64,000 bases of DNA. Origin: Marinobacter panjinensis (GTDB lineage Bacteria > Pseudomonadota > Gammaproteobacteria > Pseudomonadales > Oleiphilaceae). Within the stretch, counting starts at the first letter, position 1; every line of letters begins with the position of its first letter. The notes beneath the pieces were generated by a model. That model was not told where the DNA came from and did not search any database. It saw only the letters and a list, made by a program, of their open reading frames with translations. The position numbers were made by a program, and so were the translations under genes. Below, in pieces: positions 61,352-64,000 of this stretch. The stretch is from the NCBI RefSeq assembly GCF_005298175.1, contig NZ_SZYH01000001.1:3286001-3350000 (forward strand), written 5' to 3'.

Positions 61352-61425
61352 CTATTTGCGGCGATCAAATAACTGCGTTCCCAGCTCTTCCTCCAGCTGC
61401 TTGATCTGGTCCGGGCAATCCGGGC
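61352..61425 (-). pseudogene. Relic of a LysR-type regulator (helix-turn-helix end)
   Basis: The minus strand between the DeoR gene and the SDR gene reads, in one frame, SPDCPDQIKQLEEELGTQLF then DRRK and a TAG at 61352-61354. QIKQLEEELGTQLFDRR is the highly conserved recognition-helix and wing segment of LysR proteins. No start, no upstream helix and no effector domain remain, so this is a scar of a lost gene. Confidence 0.7.
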
Positions 61426-62187
61426 TTAACCTTCCTGGGTCCGAATTACCTTCAGCGAGGCAGGAAGCACGTGACGCTTGTCATCCGGGATGGAATCGGT
61501 AATGAAAAGATCAATTCCGGAAAAAGGCGCCACTTTCACCGACGCCGTGCGCTCCCATTTGCTGTGATCTGCAACCAGAACCCGTTGTCTTGAATTTGCC
61601 AGAATCGCCTGACTTATTTCTGCCTCCCTCGGGTCGAAATCCATCAGTCCGTCTGCAGAATCCAGGCTTCCTGTTCCAATTACCCCGAAATCGGCGCGGA
61701 AGTCGTTGAAAAACGCCACGGTCTGGTGGCCGACCAGATCGAGATCGTAATGCCGCAGGCTGCCGCGGGAAACAATCACTTCGATGCCCGGGTTGCCGCT
61801 CAGGGCAGAAACAACGCTCAGATTGTTGGTAAGCACCTGCAGGCTGCCGTGGGCTGAAAGCTCCCGCGCCACGAATTCCATGGTGCTGCCTACGCCCAGA
61901 AAAACCGAAGAGTTTTCGGGAATGTGGCCTGCGACCGTCGCCGCCAAGGCCTGTTTGGCAAACTGGTTCAGCACCCGGCGGGACATGACTGACACATTGG
62001 ACATGGAAGAGGGCAGGCTTACACCCCCGTAGCGCCTTCGCAGAAGCCCCAGTTCACAGAGCCGGTTGATGTCCTTGCGGATGGTCTGTGACGTTACACG
62101 GAACTGGCGGGCGATGTCCTCTACCTCGACATGGTTGTCACGTCGCACCTGCTCGAGGATCTGGGTCTGCCGTTTGGTGAGTTTCAT
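61426..62187 (-). CDS. DeoR/GlpR-family transcriptional regulator
   Basis: 253 residues from the ATG beginning MKLTKRQTQILEQVRRD; a longer frame adds 25 unlikely residues. The helix-turn-helix VEVEDIARQFRVTSQTIRKDINRLCELGLLRRRYGGV is typical, and the effector domain has VFLGVGSTMEFVARELS and FDPREAEISQAILANSRQRVLVADHSKW. DeoR proteins usually sense a phosphorylated sugar or polyol. It begins 10 nt after the HAD gene and probably controls this importer cluster. Confidence 0.92.
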   Translation of the reverse strand: MKLTKRQTQILEQVRRDNHVEVEDIARQFRVTSQTIRKDINRLCELGLLRRRYGGVSLPSSMSNVSVMSRRVLNQFAKQALAATVAGHIPENSSVFLGVGSTMEFVARELSAHGSLQVLTNNLSVVSALSGNPGIEVIVSRGSLRHYDLDLVGHQTVAFFNDFRADFGVIGTGSLDSADGLMDFDPREAEISQAILANSRQRVLVADHSKWERTASVKVAPFSGIDLFITDSIPDDKRHVLPASLKVIRTQEG

Positions 62188-62197
62188 TCTCTGGAAC

Positions 62198-62992
62198 TCA
62201 TTTCCGGGTGACCGATCCCGGTAAAGCGATGCTGGCGAGCCACTGATCAGCAAGCTCGACAAACCCCGCTCCGCACCGGCGACTGGTCACGTAGGCCGGC
62301 CGGCATTTCAGTTGATCGAGGTGGGGCACAATGTTGGCAACCCCCACGCTCTGGGGGAAAAAGGCAAACATGCTTTCATCGTTGGGCGCGTCCCCTATGA
62401 AAACCGACTGGGCCTTCAGTTCCTCGGTCGAGAGGTTAAAAAGCTCGGCAGCCAGGCGTCGGGTCATGGCGCACTTGTCGAAGGTTCCCTGGGCGACATT
62501 GATGTGAATGGAACTTTTTTTCACCCGGAAACCACGGTTGAGCAGTTCCTGCATGACCTCGCGCACCTGAGCATCGGAAAGCCGTCGGTCCTGGTTGTAG
62601 TCGATGGCAACATCCACCAGACGGAAGTGGTGATCCTTTGACAGGGCGATGTCCAGCGCAGGATTCAGGGCGCTAATGGCCTCGATGATGGCGAGCCGGT
62701 CGGCCTTGTGGCTTTCACGCTCCGCCCAGTATCGACAGTCTACCGAGCCGTTGGCGGCGCGTGAAAAATAGAAGCTGCCACCTTCGCCAATAACCGCCTG
62801 CACCGGCCAGGTCCTTATGATCTGGTCGCACCAGCCGGCACAGCCGCCGGTTACCGGGATTATGATAATGCCGGCATCTGCCAGGCGCCACAGGGCACTG
62901 TAAGTTTCGGGACGCAAGCGGCCGTCGGTGGTCAGAGTGTCATCCACATCCGTGAAGAGATATCTGGCATTCTGAAAATCAAAATCATGCAT
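62198..62992 (-). CDS. HAD-IIB-family phosphatase
   Basis: 264 residues. Motif I is YLFTDVDDTLTTDG, motif II lies in IPVTGG, and SVFIGDAPNDESMFAFFPQSVGVAN is motif IV. The Cof-type cap fits a sugar-phosphate phosphatase. It sits between the PhnE permease and the DeoR gene (gaps of 25 and 10 nt). A role in dephosphorylating the imported phosphate ester or its product is plausible. Confidence 0.9.
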   Translation of the reverse strand: MHDFDFQNARYLFTDVDDTLTTDGRLRPETYSALWRLADAGIIIIPVTGGCAGWCDQIIRTWPVQAVIGEGGSFYFSRAANGSVDCRYWAERESHKADRLAIIEAISALNPALDIALSKDHHFRLVDVAIDYNQDRRLSDAQVREVMQELLNRGFRVKKSSIHINVAQGTFDKCAMTRRLAAELFNLSTEELKAQSVFIGDAPNDESMFAFFPQSVGVANIVPHLDQLKCRPAYVTSRRCGAGFVELADQWLASIALPGSVTRK

Positions 62993-63017
62993 GGGCTTTG
63001 CTCATTGGCATCACGGG

Positions 63018-63827
63018 TTACAGTGCCTTCTTGCGCAGCAGGCTCGTCAGGGCTTCGCCCACCAGCACCAGAACAATGATTGCCAGCAGTATGGTGGCCA
63101 CTGTCTGCCAGGCGAAGGTGTCAATGGACCCCTGGAGAAGAACGCCAATACCACCGGCCCCAACCAGCCCCAACACAGTGGACTCACGGATATTGATGTC
63201 CCAGCGCAGGATGACGATGGCAAAGAACGCCGGCATGACCTGGGGGACGATCCCGAACAGGACGACTTTCATCCGTGAGGCTCCGGTCGCTTCCATGGCT
63301 TCCACGGGGCGCCGGTCGATTTCCTCTATGGCTTCACCCATGAGTTTTCCGATAAATCCCACCGACCTGAACATCACTGCCAGGATGCCCGCCAGTACGC
63401 CCGGGCCGAAGATGGCCACGAACAGTAATGCCCAGATAATGGTGTTCACGGAGCGGCTGGACACCAGAATAAAACGGCCGATCCAGAGGGTCAGCCGGTT
63501 TGGCGTGGTGTTCTGGGCCGCAATGTAGGACACAGGGAGCGCGATGAAGATGGTGAGCAGGGTGGATAACGTGGCTATGTGCACGGTTTCCAGCATGGCA
63601 TTCAGGATCGCCGACCAGGCTTCAAACTCAGGGGGCCACATGCGGCCGCCCAGGTTCTGGATCTGGGTAGGTGCGTCCCATACCCAGGGCCAGAAGATAT
63701 CAATGTCCCTTATGGCCCAGACCACCGCAAAGAGAGTGATAAAATAGATCGCGAACCGGATCCAGCGCTCCTTTCTGCTGTACCGGGTCCATGGGCGGGT
63801 GGTAAATTCTGCTGTCTGCTCTACCAT
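63018..63827 (-). CDS. phnE: PhnE-type ABC transporter permease
   Basis: 269 residues from the ATG beginning MVEQTAEFTTRPW. FIALPVSYIAAQNTTPNRL, LVSSRSVNTIIWALLFVAIFGPGVLAGILA and EAIEEIDRRPVEAMEATGASRMKVVLFGIVPQV (coupling loop) are typical of phosphonate permeases. It overlaps an upstream permease by seven bases, giving a two-permease system. PhnE-like systems also carry phosphite or phosphate esters, so the ligand is open. Confidence 0.9.
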   Translation of the reverse strand: MVEQTAEFTTRPWTRYSRKERWIRFAIYFITLFAVVWAIRDIDIFWPWVWDAPTQIQNLGGRMWPPEFEAWSAILNAMLETVHIATLSTLLTIFIALPVSYIAAQNTTPNRLTLWIGRFILVSSRSVNTIIWALLFVAIFGPGVLAGILAVMFRSVGFIGKLMGEAIEEIDRRPVEAMEATGASRMKVVLFGIVPQVMPAFFAIVILRWDINIRESTVLGLVGAGGIGVLLQGSIDTFAWQTVATILLAIIVLVLVGEALTSLLRKKAL

Positions 63828-64000
63828 ATTTTCTTCCTCACCCATCCGCTGATCCCTTCACTCACAAGAATCACACCGACTATGAGAATCAGGATTGCAA
63901 AGGCGAAGTCGTAATCGTAGCGTCCGAAGGCGTTCATCAGGGTTGAGCCAATACCGCCTGCGCCGACAATACCTACGACAGCCGAGGCCCGCAGGTTGCT
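63821..64000 (-). CDS. Second PhnE-type permease, C-terminal part (5' end outside window)
   Basis: The frame is open from the window edge to a TAG at 63821-63823. The 59 visible residues begin SNLRASAVVGIVGAGGIGST and end ISGWVRKKIW, the same C-terminal pattern as the neighbouring PhnE (RESTVLGLVGAGGIG). The rest of the importer, presumably ATPase and binding protein, lies beyond the window. Confidence 0.85.
   Translation of the reverse strand, partial: SNLRASAVVGIVGAGGIGSTLMNAFGRYDYDFAFAILILIVGVILVSEGISGWVRKKIW

Noticed and set aside
1..64000. CRISPR arrays, tRNA genes, insertion sequences or prophage
   Set aside because: No regularly spaced repeats, cloverleaf-like sequences, transposase or integrase proteins were seen in reading the window.

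Overview
The window reads as a chromosomal segment of a marine gammaproteobacterium. Moderately high GC, the mix of formate dehydrogenase, BCCT transport, tungstate uptake and two branched-chain-type ABC importers, and the protein styles suggest Marinobacter or a close relative. That is inference from gene content only; there is no rRNA or marker gene here. I found no tRNA, rRNA, CRISPR array, transposase or phage gene.

Layout. 1-10.8 kb (+): a carboxylic-acid utilisation cluster. It holds the end of an APH-like phosphotransferase, a DUF6285 protein, an AMP-forming acyl-CoA ligase, a five-gene HAAT-type ABC importer, a TetR regulator with an operator-like repeat, a semialdehyde dehydrogenase and a CaiB-type CoA-transferase. 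10.8-18.5 kb: a convergent enoyl-CoA hydratase, then a second HAAT importer (order G-H-M-K-F) translationally coupled to a second acyl-CoA ligase. 18.5-24.4 kb: envelope genes, namely an LpxR-type outer-membrane protein, a TM2 protein with a strong terminator, and an unnamed three-gene unit (OmpA lipoprotein, five-span membrane protein, degenerate von Willebrand-like periplasmic protein). 24.7-32.7 kb: LysR regulator divergent from an operon of ALDH, variant M19 dipeptidase, BCCT transporter, a 576-aa unknown, DUF3726 and RidA. This looks like uptake and catabolism of a zwitterionic N-methylated compound. 32.8-40.6 kb: old yellow enzyme, DUF3565, a 24-aa membrane peptide, two large c-di-GMP proteins and an FkbM methyltransferase.

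40.6-58.4 kb is a formate dehydrogenase island. The minus-strand structural operon carries TorD-like chaperone, TAT micro-protein, alpha, beta and gamma subunits, a 41-aa membrane protein and a TusA-like protein, with DUF3305/DUF3306 upstream. A divergent plus-strand operon holds a 4Fe-4S protein, an Mrp ATPase, a degenerate biotin/lipoate-ligase fold and DUF6505. A further minus-strand operon joins tungstate import (tupBCA) to fdhD, mobA, mobB and moeA. An HTH/PBP-like regulator and a MOT1-type molybdate transporter follow. Metal uptake, cofactor synthesis, cofactor sulfuration and enzyme are therefore all encoded together. 60.6-64 kb (-): the end of a phosphonate-type ABC importer with two PhnE permeases, a HAD phosphatase, a DeoR regulator and an SDR.

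Two gene scars were found by reading intergenic DNA: a 70-nt relic of an FkbM methyltransferase (24617-24686; 55/70 identical to the intact gene at 39834-39903) and a short LysR helix-turn-helix relic (61352-61425). The best candidates for undescribed biology are the envelope three-gene unit, the BCCT/DUF3726/576-aa operon and the formate dehydrogenase accessory set.
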